The notes below the pieces were generated by a model, which did not search any database, was not told where the DNA came from, and saw only the letters and a program-made list of their open reading frames with translations. A stretch of DNA of 46,847 bases from Acetobacteraceae bacterium (GTDB lineage: Bacteria > Pseudomonadota > Alphaproteobacteria > Acetobacterales > Acetobacteraceae), in assembly GCA_024280945.1 (NCBI GenBank), contig JAMXLO010000101.1, positions 1-46,847 of the forward strand, given 5' to 3'. The position numbers and the translations under genes were made by a program. This document shows, piece after piece, positions 1 to 7,858 of the stretch. Numbering within the stretch: the stretch's first letter is position 1; each line of letters opens with the position of its first letter.

Positions 1-853
1 GCGCCAGATAATCCGCTTCGCTTGGCCATTCCCCAAGAAGCGGAATAGCTACGGCCGCCGACATCACCGGCACCAGCGCGCCACTCAGAGCGCCAGCTGA
101 CGCGCCGAGTATAACAACTGAACGGCCATAGCAGAGAATTGCGATCGTGCTGACGAGCACTCCCTGAAACACCGCCTGCAGGACAACGTCGCTGATCGGC
201 ATCTGTTCAAGGCAGAAGCCGCGAACGACAGCATAAATGGGCAGGTAGAACACTGACGAACCTACAGCGACGATACTGGCCGCATGCAGAGGATCGAGCT
301 GTGCCTGCCAGATGACGATGGTGAAGCATGCCCACAGCAAGGCTGCGAGGAGGCACAATACATCAGCCAGTATGTGAGACACTCCCCCACCGATCGCGTG
401 CCATAACATGATGACGAGAGGACCGAGTGCAATCAGCGCGAGACCAAGGGATCGCCTGCCGCAGATCCTCTTGGGAGAGACGGTCATTGCCAACAGGGCA
501 ACGAACAGCGGAATCGAGCCCGGATTGAGCACAACCTGATCGGCGGCCGGAGCAAGACGGAGACCGAGCGAAGCAACCAGGACATAAGGTGCCCCCGCTC
601 CGGCGACCGCAATCCCGAGCCCGCTCCATCCAAGCCGGTCATGCGCAAGGCCTCGCCCAATCAGCACCGGCAACAGCAGTATGGCCGGCACGCCACAACG
701 CAGCGCCGCGATATCCCATGGATCGAGGCTCGTCGTCACACCCAACCTGGTCATCGCGCTCCAGCCTGCCCAGATCGATGCAGCGGCCAGGCCATACAGA
801 ACACCATTCAGTCGGGAGCCATCACGGAGCCCGGCCTCAGCTGCTGCGGTCAC
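1..853 (-). CDS. EamA/DMT-family membrane transporter (3' end cut by window edge)
   Basis: Inner-membrane permease of the drug/metabolite transporter superfamily; its substrate cannot be told. Translating the minus strand from a GTG at 853 gives 284 uninterrupted residues to the window edge. They form eight to ten hydrophobic segments in two halves, with the typical N-terminal GVLYGLAAASIWAGWSAM and a late segment rich in small residues (GASAGALSGALVPVMSA). EamA proteins are usually about 290-300 residues, so only the tail is missing. The GTG overlaps the TAG stop of the upstream cupin-like gene by one base (TAGTG), which argues for this start and for translational coupling. It would be the last gene of the GNAT/cupin/EamA operon. 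Family assignment is firm. Confidence 0.85.
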   Translation of the reverse strand, partial: MTAAAEAGLRDGSRLNGVLYGLAAASIWAGWSAMTRLGVTTSLDPWDIAALRCGVPAILLLPVLIGRGLAHDRLGWSGLGIAVAGAGAPYVLVASLGLRLAPAADQVVLNPGSIPLFVALLAMTVSPKRICGRRSLGLALIALGPLVIMLWHAIGGGVSHILADVLCLLAALLWACFTIVIWQAQLDPLHAASIVAVGSSVFYLPIYAVVRGFCLEQMPISDVVLQAVFQGVLVSTIAILCYGRSVVILGASAGALSGALVPVMSAAVAIPLLGEWPSEADYLA

Positions 854-1260
854 TACGCTGCCGGCTTGTCGACAACGTCCAGTGAGCGGATTGCATCCGG
901 CTCACCATTGTAGATGACAAGTGCCACAGTTTCGGTCGCGATGAATGCGCTGTGCGGTTTGCCTTTAGGGTTGAGGCCATAGTTGCCTTTGGCTCGCAGC
1001 GGCGCTCCTGACTTGGTACCACGGCCGCCGTCCAGGCCGAAGATATGTTCATCGGACAGCGCCACTGCGACGATTCGTATCACCTTGCCGTCCGGCGGCG
1101 TGAAGCGAACCAGCCAAGCAATGCCGCCACCTTCCGCGCGCCGGTCGCTGAGCACTTTGAGCTGCACGATATCCTTGCCTGCGAAGCTGGCACCCGGGCC
1201 GTAGAACGGCGTGGCCGGCATCCACTCCATCGTCTCGGCATCAACGTTGATCGATTGCAT
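853..1260 (-). CDS. small cupin-like (DUF4437/ChrR-type) protein
   Basis: A 135-residue single-domain protein with the strand pattern of RmlC-like cupins: a first motif around residues 50-80 ending in DEHIFGLDGG, and a second around 90-120 with GNYGLNPKGKPHSAFIATE. The paired histidines of a classical metal-binding cupin are only partly present, so metal binding and enzyme activity are uncertain. The open frame continues upstream to 1671. The ATG at 1260 is chosen because GAGGG lies just upstream and the extension runs through the GNAT gene in another frame. It sits 13 bases after the GNAT stop and overlaps the transporter start by one base. Family call is moderate; the function is unknown. 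Confidence 0.75.
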   Translation of the reverse strand: MQSINVDAETMEWMPATPFYGPGASFAGKDIVQLKVLSDRRAEGGGIAWLVRFTPPDGKVIRIVAVALSDEHIFGLDGGRGTKSGAPLRAKGNYGLNPKGKPHSAFIATETVALVIYNGEPDAIRSLDVVDKPAA

Positions 1261-1273
1261 ATTGTTACCCTCG

Positions 1274-1687
1274 TTAAGCTGCGAGCGTCTTGCGCATAAA
1301 GCTTCGCTCTGCTCCCGGCGCCGAGGCGATCCGACCGAACTCCACCCAACTATTCCGTGCATAGAAGTCCGGCGCCTGGAAATTGACGGTGACCAAAGTT
1401 GCGGCCTGGCAGCCACGGCGGCGCGCTTCCTCTTCCGCCATGTTGAGCGCTCGACTGCCCATGCCACTGCCACGCAGGTGTCCGGGCAGATAGAACAGGT
1501 CGAGGAAGAACAATCCCATCGAGGTGCGGCCGAGCAGCCCGCCAGCTGCGTCGCCTGTCTCCGGGTGGACGACCACTGCCAACAGCCTCCAGTCACGCAG
1601 CCGCGATTGCTGAAAGTTGTAATCGGCGAGCCCTTCATCGAGTACTGTCTCGAGGCTGGCGGGGGGTGCATCTGTGAGTGTCAACAT
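1274..1687 (-). CDS. GNAT-family N-acetyltransferase
   Basis: A 137-residue single-domain acetyltransferase that would move an acetyl group from acetyl-CoA to an unknown amine. The acetyl-CoA loop (motif A) is clear in LPGHLRGSGMGSRALNMAEE, followed by a helix and the beta-strand/helix pair VTVNFQAPDFYARNSWVEFG that typically closes the fold. A GGAAGA ribosome-binding site precedes the ATG. It is the first gene of a three-gene minus-strand operon with a cupin-like protein and an EamA permease, divergent from the WYL regulator at 1763. An acetyltransferase beside an exporter would suit detoxification or metabolite efflux, but that is inference. Confidence 0.88.
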   Translation of the reverse strand: MLTLTDAPPASLETVLDEGLADYNFQQSRLRDWRLLAVVVHPETGDAAGGLLGRTSMGLFFLDLFYLPGHLRGSGMGSRALNMAEEEARRRGCQAATLVTVNFQAPDFYARNSWVEFGRIASAPGAERSFMRKTLAA

Positions 1688-1728
1688 GCTGATCTTCCGC
1701 GGTTGCGGATGCAGGATAGTGAGTGGCC

Positions 1729-1748
1729 ACTGACAGCGTTCTGTCAGT
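1729..1748. promoter_or_regulatory. perfect 8-bp inverted repeat, candidate operator of the WYL regulator
   Basis: ACTGACAG and CTGTCAGT flank a CGTT spacer, a perfect dyad in the 75-base gap between the divergent GNAT and WYL-regulator genes. Its edge lies 14 bases before the regulator ATG and about 41 bases before the GNAT ATG. WYL-domain HTH regulators often autoregulate and control divergent neighbours, so this is the natural operator candidate. That function is inferred from position and symmetry only. Confidence 0.55.
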
Positions 1749-1762
1749 AGACTTCCACGACC

Positions 1763-2461
1763 ATGCGTCGCTCCGATCGGTTGTTTGACATCATCCAGCG
1801 CCTGCGTACCGCGCGACGCCCGGTGACCGCTGCTGCGCTGGCCGAGGACCTGGAAGTGGCGGTGCGGACGGTTTACCGCGACATCGCCACCCTGCAGGCA
1901 CGCCAGGTGCCCATCGAGGGTGCTGCCGGCATCGGCTACATGTTGCGCCGCGGGTTCGATCTGCCCCCTCTGATGTTCACTGTCGAGGAAGTCGAGGCGA
2001 TCGCAGTCGGCGCGCGGCTGCTCACCAGAACCGGTGACCTTGGCTTGCAGGACGCCGCAGAGAGCGTGTTGTCAAAAGTAACGGTAGTTCTGCCAGAGGG
2101 CTTGCGCGCGCAGCTCGCATCGGCGCCAATCTTTGTCTCTGGGTCGGGCGCGCCGGTACCGGAGCGGATCGATCTGTCGGCAATACGGCAGGCAATTCGC
2201 GACGAGCGCAAGCTGCACATTGCATACGAGGATGAAAGGGGCGCCCGAAGCGAGCGGACGATCTGGCCGATCGCTGTGGCCTACTACGTACAGGCAACAC
2301 TGATCGGCGCCTGGTGCGAGCTGCGGCGGAACTACCGGCACTTCCGAGCCGATCGAATTGTTGCACTTACTGTGCTGGAGGAACGTTATCCGTCGGACAA
2401 TGGCCGCCTGATGGCGGAATGGCTCGCACTCCGTCAGAATGGACGTGGAGCCAGGGAGTAA
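1763..2461 (+). CDS. YafY-type HTH/WYL-domain transcriptional regulator
   Basis: A 232-residue DNA-binding regulator. Residues about 5-60 form a winged helix-turn-helix (ALAEDLEVAVRTVYRDIATL, the HTH_11/DeoR-like recognition motif) and about 135-215 form the WYL domain (KLHIAYEDERGARSERTIWP, then NYRHFRADRIVAL). WYL domains sense ligands, in some cases nucleic acids; the ligand here is unknown. There is no clear ribosome-binding site, and an inverted repeat lies only 14 bases upstream, which fits autoregulation. The stop is 5 bases before the DUF1330 gene, so the regulator probably heads a four-gene operon with DUF1330, crotonase and radical SAM proteins. It may also control the divergent GNAT operon. 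Confidence 0.92.
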   Translation: MRRSDRLFDIIQRLRTARRPVTAAALAEDLEVAVRTVYRDIATLQARQVPIEGAAGIGYMLRRGFDLPPLMFTVEEVEAIAVGARLLTRTGDLGLQDAAESVLSKVTVVLPEGLRAQLASAPIFVSGSGAPVPERIDLSAIRQAIRDERKLHIAYEDERGARSERTIWPIAVAYYVQATLIGAWCELRRNYRHFRADRIVALTVLEERYPSDNGRLMAEWLALRQNGRGARE

Positions 2462-2466
2462 CACCG

Positions 2467-2769
2467 ATGCCCGCGTATATGGTCGTGCAGATCAACATAA
2501 CGGACCCGGACAAGTTCGCGCAGTACCGTGAGGCGGTACCGCACGTAGTCCAGTCATTCGGCGGGCGCTACTTGACCCGCGGCGCTCAGGTCGAGGTGCT
2601 TGAGGGCCGTCACGACGGCAGGCGGCTGGTGCTGTTCGAATTCTCCTCGATGGACGCGATCAGGCAATTTTGGAACTCGCCGGAATACGTCAAGGTCAAG
2701 CCGCTGCGGGAGAATGCCGCGGAGATCGATGTGTGGGCGGTACCCGGCGTGGAGAGCGGCCATGGATGA
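2467..2769 (+). CDS. DUF1330 family protein
   Basis: A 100-residue ferredoxin-fold (dimeric alpha/beta barrel) protein. The family signatures are MVVQINITDPDKFAQYREAV near the N-terminus, FGGRYLTRGAQVEVLEG in the middle and the FWNSPEY motif. DUF1330 proteins have no assigned reaction; their fold resembles small monooxygenases and EthD-like proteins. The ATG at 2467 lies 5 bases after the regulator stop. The frame is open further upstream, but that part overlaps the regulator gene and does not match the family. The last 8 bases overlap the start of the crotonase gene, suggesting coupled translation and a shared pathway. Confidence 0.88.
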   Translation: MPAYMVVQINITDPDKFAQYREAVPHVVQSFGGRYLTRGAQVEVLEGRHDGRRLVLFEFSSMDAIRQFWNSPEYVKVKPLRENAAEIDVWAVPGVESGHG

Positions 2770-3541
2770 AATCCAGGTTGCATTCGATGCGGCGGGAATT
2801 GCCGTTGTCACGCTGAACCGCCCTGAAAAGCGCAACGTGGTGTCGCTGGCGATGTGGCGCGGATTAGGCGAGATCTATCGTGACTTTGCCCGACGCAGCG
2901 ACGTGCGTGTGGTGATCCTGACCGGCGCAGGCGGACATTTTTGCGGCGGTGCCGACATTTCGGAATTCTCGAAGGTGCGCAACAGCGTCGAGGATGCACG
3001 CGCCTATGGGGAGGCAGGTCGGTCGGCAACCCAGGCGATTATGGATCTGCCACAGCCGACGATCGCCGCCGTGCACGGCTACGGCGTCGGCGGTGGCTGC
3101 GGATTGGCGCTCGCCTGCGACATGCGCGTGGGCGATGCGACCACGCAGATGGGCATTCCGGCGGCGCGGCTGTCGATCGTGTACGGAGTGCTCGATTCGG
3201 GCCTCTTGCTGAGGGCAGTCGGTCTGGCGAAGGCCAAATTGGTGCTATACTCGGGCCGTTATTTTCCCATCGGCGAATGCCAGGCCATGGGCCTGATCGA
3301 CATATTTGCCGAGCAAGGCGCATTGTCGGGCGCGCAGGCGCTGGCCGAGGAACTTTCGAAGCGCGCGCCGTTGTCGCAGCGCGGCGCCAAAGTGGTACTG
3401 GAGGCGCTGGCGCGCGATGAGGTGGAGCAGCATTCCGCAGAAATCGCCGCGCTGCAGGAGGCGGCAACAAACAGCGAAGATTATCGGGAAGCCCGTCAGG
3501 CCTTCCTGGAGAAGCGCATGCCTCTCTTCAAGGGCCGCTAG
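2762..3541 (+). CDS. enoyl-CoA hydratase/isomerase (crotonase) family protein lacking the canonical glutamates
   Basis: A 259-residue crotonase-fold protein expected to act on an acyl-CoA thioester. The CoA-binding and oxyanion-hole segments are clear: TLNRPEKRN, GAGGHFCGGADISEF and AVHGYGVGGGCGLALACDMR. In classical enoyl-CoA hydratases the two catalytic glutamates fall in the GGGCE and QPE positions; here they read GGGCG and IPAAR, so hydration by the standard mechanism is unlikely. Another crotonase reaction (isomerisation, decarboxylation, thioester hydrolysis) is possible. The ATG overlaps the DUF1330 gene by 8 bases, and the TAG stop directly abuts the ATG of the radical SAM gene. Family call is firm; the reaction is unknown. 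Confidence 0.88.
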   Translation: MDEIQVAFDAAGIAVVTLNRPEKRNVVSLAMWRGLGEIYRDFARRSDVRVVILTGAGGHFCGGADISEFSKVRNSVEDARAYGEAGRSATQAIMDLPQPTIAAVHGYGVGGGCGLALACDMRVGDATTQMGIPAARLSIVYGVLDSGLLLRAVGLAKAKLVLYSGRYFPIGECQAMGLIDIFAEQGALSGAQALAEELSKRAPLSQRGAKVVLEALARDEVEQHSAEIAALQEAATNSEDYREARQAFLEKRMPLFKGR

Positions 3542-4486
3542 ATGGACGCGCTGTTTCAGCCGCTCGATCCGGCCAAGTTTCGTGACCCATTCGTCACAGC
3601 GAAAGGGGAAGTGCGCGCGCAGGTTGCCCTGCGTTCTCTGGAGACGCTGTGGTTCAACACTGGCACGCTGTGCAACCTGACCTGCCGCAACTGCTACATC
3701 GAATCATCGCCACGCAACGACCAGCTGGCCTATCTGACGCGAAGCGACGTGCTGGGCTATCTGGACGAAATCGCGCGCGAGGGAATGCCGACGCGCATGA
3801 TCGGCTTCACCGGTGGTGAGCCGTTCATGAACCGCGACATCATCGCCATGCTGAGCGATGTCCTGGAGCGCGGTTTTGATGCACTGGTGCTGACCAACGC
3901 GATGAACCCGATGCGAAGGTTGCGGCCCCAGCTGCTCGCCTTGCGTGACCGCTACGGCGCGCAATTGCGCATTCGCGTGTCGCTCGACCATTACTCTGCG
4001 GACGTCCACGAGGCGGAGCGGGGACGGCGCAGCTGGGCACCGACCATCGACGGCCTGCTGTGGCTGGCGCGCAATGGATTTGACCTGGACGTCGCCGGCC
4101 GCCGGTTTTCCGGTGAGCCGGAGCCCGAGCTGCGCGCCGGCTACGCGCGCCTGTTCCGTGAGCTCGGTCTGCCGCTCGATGCAGCCGACCCGATCAGACT
4201 GATGCTGTTCCCCGAGATGGATGCGCGGCGTGACGTTCCGGAGATCACCGCCGCCTGCTGGGGAATCCTGCACAAGGCCCCCGAGGACGTGATGTGCGCA
4301 TCGACGCGCATGGTGGTGAAGCGGAAGGATGCGGCGGCGCCCAGTGTGCTCGCATGCACATTGCTTGCCTATGATCCGCAGTTCGAGCTTGGAGATACGC
4401 TGGCCGAAGCCTCACGACCGGTGTCACTGAACCATCCGCACTGCGCGTCGTTTTGTGTGCTGGGCGGGGCGGCCTGCAGCCGCTGA
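3542..4486 (+). CDS. radical SAM protein with SPASM-like C-terminus
   Basis: A 314-residue radical S-adenosylmethionine enzyme. The [4Fe-4S]-binding CxxxCxxC motif is C44-C48-C51 (CNLTCRNCYI), followed by the GFTGGEP motif near residue 90. The last 75 residues carry further cysteines in a SPASM-like arrangement: VMCAS, LACTLL, then HPHCASFCVLGGAACSR at the very end, so an auxiliary iron-sulfur cluster is likely. SPASM-type enzymes often modify peptides or small molecules, but I see no precursor peptide nearby. It begins at the base after the crotonase stop and ends 3 bases before the convergent YqgE gene. It is the last gene of the WYL/DUF1330/crotonase operon. Substrate unknown. Confidence 0.88.
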   Translation: MDALFQPLDPAKFRDPFVTAKGEVRAQVALRSLETLWFNTGTLCNLTCRNCYIESSPRNDQLAYLTRSDVLGYLDEIAREGMPTRMIGFTGGEPFMNRDIIAMLSDVLERGFDALVLTNAMNPMRRLRPQLLALRDRYGAQLRIRVSLDHYSADVHEAERGRRSWAPTIDGLLWLARNGFDLDVAGRRFSGEPEPELRAGYARLFRELGLPLDAADPIRLMLFPEMDARRDVPEITAACWGILHKAPEDVMCASTRMVVKRKDAAAPSVLACTLLAYDPQFELGDTLAEASRPVSLNHPHCASFCVLGGAACSR

Positions 4487-4489
4487 TAT

Positions 4490-5071
4490 TCAGGCGTGTC
4501 CGGCCGCACCCGATAGCAGCAGCGGATCGATATGCAGCTTGGCGAGTGCCTGACGCCATTTTGCGTCGCTGTCATCGCCGAATACGATGGCCTCGTCGGC
4601 CGACACGGAAAGCCATGCATTCTGCTGAATCTCAGCATCGAGCTGACCGGGACCCCACCCGGCGTAGCCCAAGGCCAGCAGGCCCTCGCGCGGTCCATGA
4701 CCTTCGGCGATCGCCTTCAACACATCCAGGCTGGCCGTCAGCGCCACGCCATCGTCAACCTGCAGGCTGCCCTCGCCAGTCCAGTCGGTTGTGTGGAGGA
4801 CGAAGCCACGCGCATTGTCCATCGGGCCGCCGGCACACAGCCGAATGCGCCTGGCCGGCGGCACCGGTGCGACCTCGAGCTGACGCAGGAGGTCATCGAA
4901 TTTCGGACGCTCGAGCGGCCGGTTGAGCACGAGGCCCATGGCGCCTTCCGGCGTATGCGCGCAAACATAGATGACGCTTTGGGCGAAGCGCGGATCCTCC
5001 ATCGTCGGCATGGCGATCAGCAACTGACCTGTGAGGAACTCGGCGGCTGCCGGTGTGGGCGACTCATCCAT
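4490..5071 (-). CDS. YqgE/AlgH family protein (UPF0301)
   Basis: A 193-residue cytoplasmic protein of the YqgE/AlgH family, normally 185-200 residues. Typical segments are FLTGQLLIAMPTMEDPRFAQ at the start, VIYVCAHTPEGAMGLVLNRP, a central CAGGPMDN, and LALGYAGWGPGQLDAEI. AlgH was linked genetically to alginate regulation in Pseudomonas, but the biochemical function of the family is unsettled. The ATG at 5071 is preferred over one 12 codons upstream because family members start close to this point. It is divergent from the peroxiredoxin at 5189. Confidence 0.92.
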   Translation of the reverse strand: MDESPTPAAAEFLTGQLLIAMPTMEDPRFAQSVIYVCAHTPEGAMGLVLNRPLERPKFDDLLRQLEVAPVPPARRIRLCAGGPMDNARGFVLHTTDWTGEGSLQVDDGVALTASLDVLKAIAEGHGPREGLLALGYAGWGPGQLDAEIQQNAWLSVSADEAIVFGDDSDAKWRQALAKLHIDPLLLSGAAGHA

Positions 5072-5188
5072 GATCGGGAATCTGGGCCTGCCGGCGTGGG
5101 TGTGCAAGCGGCCTGTCGGATGGCGTGACTCCCGCCGCGGGGACGGCTAGGAGTCATTGGCTGGCAAGGCAGAGGGGAGCTAGGATCC

Positions 5189-5671
5189 ATGACGATCAAG
5201 GTCGGCGATCAGATTCCGTCCATGAAGCTGATGATGGCGACGCCGGACGGCCCGAGGGAAACCTCCACAGACGAAATCTTCAAGGGCAAGAAGGTGGTGC
5301 TGTTCGCGGTGCCTGGGGCGTTCACCCCCACCTGTAGTGCCAAACACTTTCCGGGCTTCACGCAGAATGCCGATGCGATTAAGGCGAAGGGCGTAGACAC
5401 GATCGCGTGCATCGCAGTGAACGACGCTTTCGTGATGGGCGCGTGGGCCAAAGAGCAGAGTTCCGATGGAAAGGTCGTAATGCTGGCCGACGGTTCGGCT
5501 GCCTTCACCAAGGCGATTGGATTGGAATTGGACCTGAACGGGCGGGGTATGGGGACGCGGAGCCAACGCTACGCGTTGATCGCCGAGAACGGCAAGGTAA
5601 CTCATCTGGGTGTCGAGCAACCGGGCGGTTTCGAGGTCAGCAGGGCCGAGGCGATCCTGGCGCACCTGTAA
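5189..5671 (+). CDS. Prx5-type peroxiredoxin (redoxin family)
   Basis: A 160-residue thiol peroxidase that reduces hydrogen peroxide or organic peroxides, probably with glutathione/glutaredoxin or thioredoxin as electron donor. The peroxidatic cysteine is C49 in PGAFTPTCSAKHFPGF, the signature of the Prx5 subfamily. A second cysteine at 74 (TIACIAVND) is common in the subfamily. The C-terminal RYALIAENGKVTHLGVE and LGLE-like regions also match. The length agrees with stand-alone Prx5 proteins; no glutaredoxin domain is fused. GGGGAGC lies upstream of the ATG. A strong hairpin follows between this gene and the convergent NAD synthetase. Confidence 0.93.
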   Translation: MTIKVGDQIPSMKLMMATPDGPRETSTDEIFKGKKVVLFAVPGAFTPTCSAKHFPGFTQNADAIKAKGVDTIACIAVNDAFVMGAWAKEQSSDGKVVMLADGSAAFTKAIGLELDLNGRGMGTRSQRYALIAENGKVTHLGVEQPGGFEVSRAEAILAHL

Positions 5672-5686
5672 CTCGTCTTGCACGCG

Positions 5687-5725
5687 CAGGCGGAGGCGGA
5701 TTGGCGCAACCACCTCCGCCTGTTT
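5687..5725 (+). terminator. hairpin terminator between peroxiredoxin and NAD synthetase genes
   Basis: CAGGCGGAGG at 5687-5696 pairs perfectly with CCTCCGCCTG at 5713-5722 across a 16-base loop and is followed by TTTC. It lies between two convergent genes, 15 bases after one stop and 14 bases before the other, so it could serve both directions. The U-tract is short. Confidence 0.6.
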
Positions 5726-5736
5726 CATGTGCCGCC

Positions 5737-7785
5737 TCAATTCGTCGGAACGTTGTGCTCCAGTTCAGCCAACCACGCGTTGGCATTCCCGTCCGAGGGT
5801 GCACGCCAGTCGCCTCGCGGCGAGAGTGACCCGCCGGCGCTCACCTTCGGCCCATTCGGCATCGCCGAGCGCTTGAACTGGCTGAAGGCGAAGAAGCGCC
5901 GCAGGAAAACTGCGAGCCAATTGCGGATGGTGGGCAGGTCGTAGGCTATGCGGCGGTCTTCTGGATAGCCGGGTGGCCATTCGCCTTTCGTTGTGTCACC
6001 CCAGGCGTGCAGGGCAAGAAAGGCAATCTTTGACGGGACCATCCCGTGCCGCAACGTGTAGTAGAGGTTGAAGTCCTGCAATGCGTATGGGCCGATGTAG
6101 AACTCGGTGCTCTGCGGCGTTTCGCCTTCCTTGGTTGGGACGAGCTCAGGCGATATTTCGGTGGCGAGGATCGCATCCAATGTCGCACCGACGTCAGCCG
6201 AGAACTGGCGCGAACTGATCACCCAGCGGATCAGGTGCTGGATCAGCGTCTTCGGCACCCCTGCGTTGACATTGTAATGCGCCATCTGGTCACCGACACC
6301 GTACGTACACCAGCCGAGCGCCAGTTCGGACAGGTCCCCCGTCCCGACGACGATGCCGTGGTGGTGGTTGGCGAGGCGGAACAGATAGTCAGTGCGCAAA
6401 CCGGCCTGCACGTTCTCAAACGTCAGGTCATACACCGGCTCACCGCGTGCGAACGGGTGACCGATGTCGCGCAGCATGCGCTCGGCGGCTGGACGAATGT
6501 CCAGCTCATGCCAGGTGGCGTCAAGAGCCTGCATCAGACGGATCGCGTTGCTCTTGGTGCGCGCCGATGTCGCGAAGCCGGGCATCGTGTAGGCGAGAAT
6601 GTTGGTGCGTGGCAGACCGAGCAAATCGAGGGCGCGGCCGCACACGATCAGGGCATGGGTTGAGTCGAGACCGCCCGAAACGCCGATGACCACATGCTTG
6701 GTACCGATCGCGCGTAGCCGCTGCGCGAGGCCGGAGACCTGAATGTTATAGGCTTCGTAGCAGTCCTGCTCTAGACGTGCGGGATCGGCGGGAACGAACG
6801 GATAGCGTTCGACCGGGCGCTCCAAGCCGATATCGCCAGAAGGTGGATCGAGCCGGAAGCGGACGTTTCGAAACACGACGGGATTGCGACGTCGGTTTGT
6901 ATCGAAGCTGCCCATCTGCATGCGTTCGTGACGCAGCATACCCAGGTCGATGTCGGCGATGGCGAGCTCGCTGCCCGCCGGAAACCGCTTGGTCTCCGCC
7001 AGCGTGACGCCGTTCTCGAAAATCGAGGCCTGGCCGTCCCAGGCGAGATCGGTGGTCGACTCACCGGCACCAGCGGCGGCGTAGAGATAGGCGGCCGCGC
7101 AACGCGCCGACTGCGAGGCGCACAAGAGCCGCCGCGTCTCGGCCTTGCCGATCGTGATGTTGCTGGCCGACAGGTTGGCAAGCACTGTCGCTCCCGCCAG
7201 GGCGGCTTGGGAACTGGGAGGCACAGGGATCCAGATGTCCTCACAGATTTCGGCGTGCACGACGAAGCCCGGCACATCCTCGGCCGCAAACAGCAGGTCG
7301 ATGCCGAACGGCGCGGTCAGTTCGCCGACCGCGACCTCGCCGCCCATCGTCCAGTCACCGCCCACGAAATGGCGTGGCTCGTAGAATTCGCGATAGTTCG
7401 GCAGATGCAGTTTGGGCACCACGCCCAGCAACCTGCCCCGATGGATCGCAAGCGCGCAGTTGTACAGTGCGCCAGCGTGCCGCAGCGGGGCGCCAACCAG
7501 CAGGAGCGGCAGCAGGTCGGCCGAAGCCGAGACGATATCGCCGATCGCGGCCTCGACCGCATCGAGTAAAGCGGACTGATGCAACAGATCGCTGATCGCG
7601 TAGCCGGAGATGCCAAGTTCCGGAAATACCGCCAACGCCGCGCCGCGATCGTGGCACGCCCGTGCCGCCCCCAGGATCTCGGCGGCATTGGCGGCTGGGT
7701 CGGCCAGTGTGCAACGGGTCGTGCAGGCCGCCACGCGCGCCAGGCCGTGGCGGTAGATCGAGCGGAATTCAGCGTCTGTACCCAT
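5737..7785 (-). CDS. nadE: glutamine-hydrolysing NAD(+) synthetase
   Basis: Converts nicotinic acid adenine dinucleotide to NAD with ATP and glutamine, the last step of NAD synthesis. From the chosen ATG it is 682 residues, the usual length for the two-domain enzyme. The N-terminal nitrilase-type glutaminase carries the catalytic triad E56 (FPELGISGY), K125 ([16 protein letters not shown]) and C181 ([11 protein letters not shown]). The C-terminal synthetase has the PP-loop [11 protein letters not shown] at about 367-376. An in-frame GTG 42 bases upstream is possible, but homologues begin close to [12 protein letters not shown], which favours the internal ATG. It lies 73 bases downstream of the glycosyltransferase gene. 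Confidence 0.95.
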   Translation of the reverse strand: MGTDAEFRSIYRHGLARVAACTTRCTLADPAANAAEILGAARACHDRGAALAVFPELGISGYAISDLLHQSALLDAVEAAIGDIVSASADLLPLLLVGAPLRHAGALYNCALAIHRGRLLGVVPKLHLPNYREFYEPRHFVGGDWTMGGEVAVGELTAPFGIDLLFAAEDVPGFVVHAEICEDIWIPVPPSSQAALAGATVLANLSASNITIGKAETRRLLCASQSARCAAAYLYAAAGAGESTTDLAWDGQASIFENGVTLAETKRFPAGSELAIADIDLGMLRHERMQMGSFDTNRRRNPVVFRNVRFRLDPPSGDIGLERPVERYPFVPADPARLEQDCYEAYNIQVSGLAQRLRAIGTKHVVIGVSGGLDSTHALIVCGRALDLLGLPRTNILAYTMPGFATSARTKSNAIRLMQALDATWHELDIRPAAERMLRDIGHPFARGEPVYDLTFENVQAGLRTDYLFRLANHHHGIVVGTGDLSELALGWCTYGVGDQMAHYNVNAGVPKTLIQHLIRWVISSRQFSADVGATLDAILATEISPELVPTKEGETPQSTEFYIGPYALQDFNLYYTLRHGMVPSKIAFLALHAWGDTTKGEWPPGYPEDRRIAYDLPTIRNWLAVFLRRFFAFSQFKRSAMPNGPKVSAGGSLSPRGDWRAPSDGNANAWLAELEHNVPTN

Positions 7786-7858
7786 GGAGTTGAATATGGT
7801 TGAGGAAAGAGATGCCGTCACCTGCACATTGGGGTCGCGACGCCGACCAGGGCGCGCA

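Noticed and set aside
853-1671. Longer 272-residue reading of the cupin-like protein
   Set aside because: The added N-terminal part overlaps the GNAT gene in another frame and has shadow composition; the internal ATG at 1260 has a ribosome-binding site and matches the domain start.
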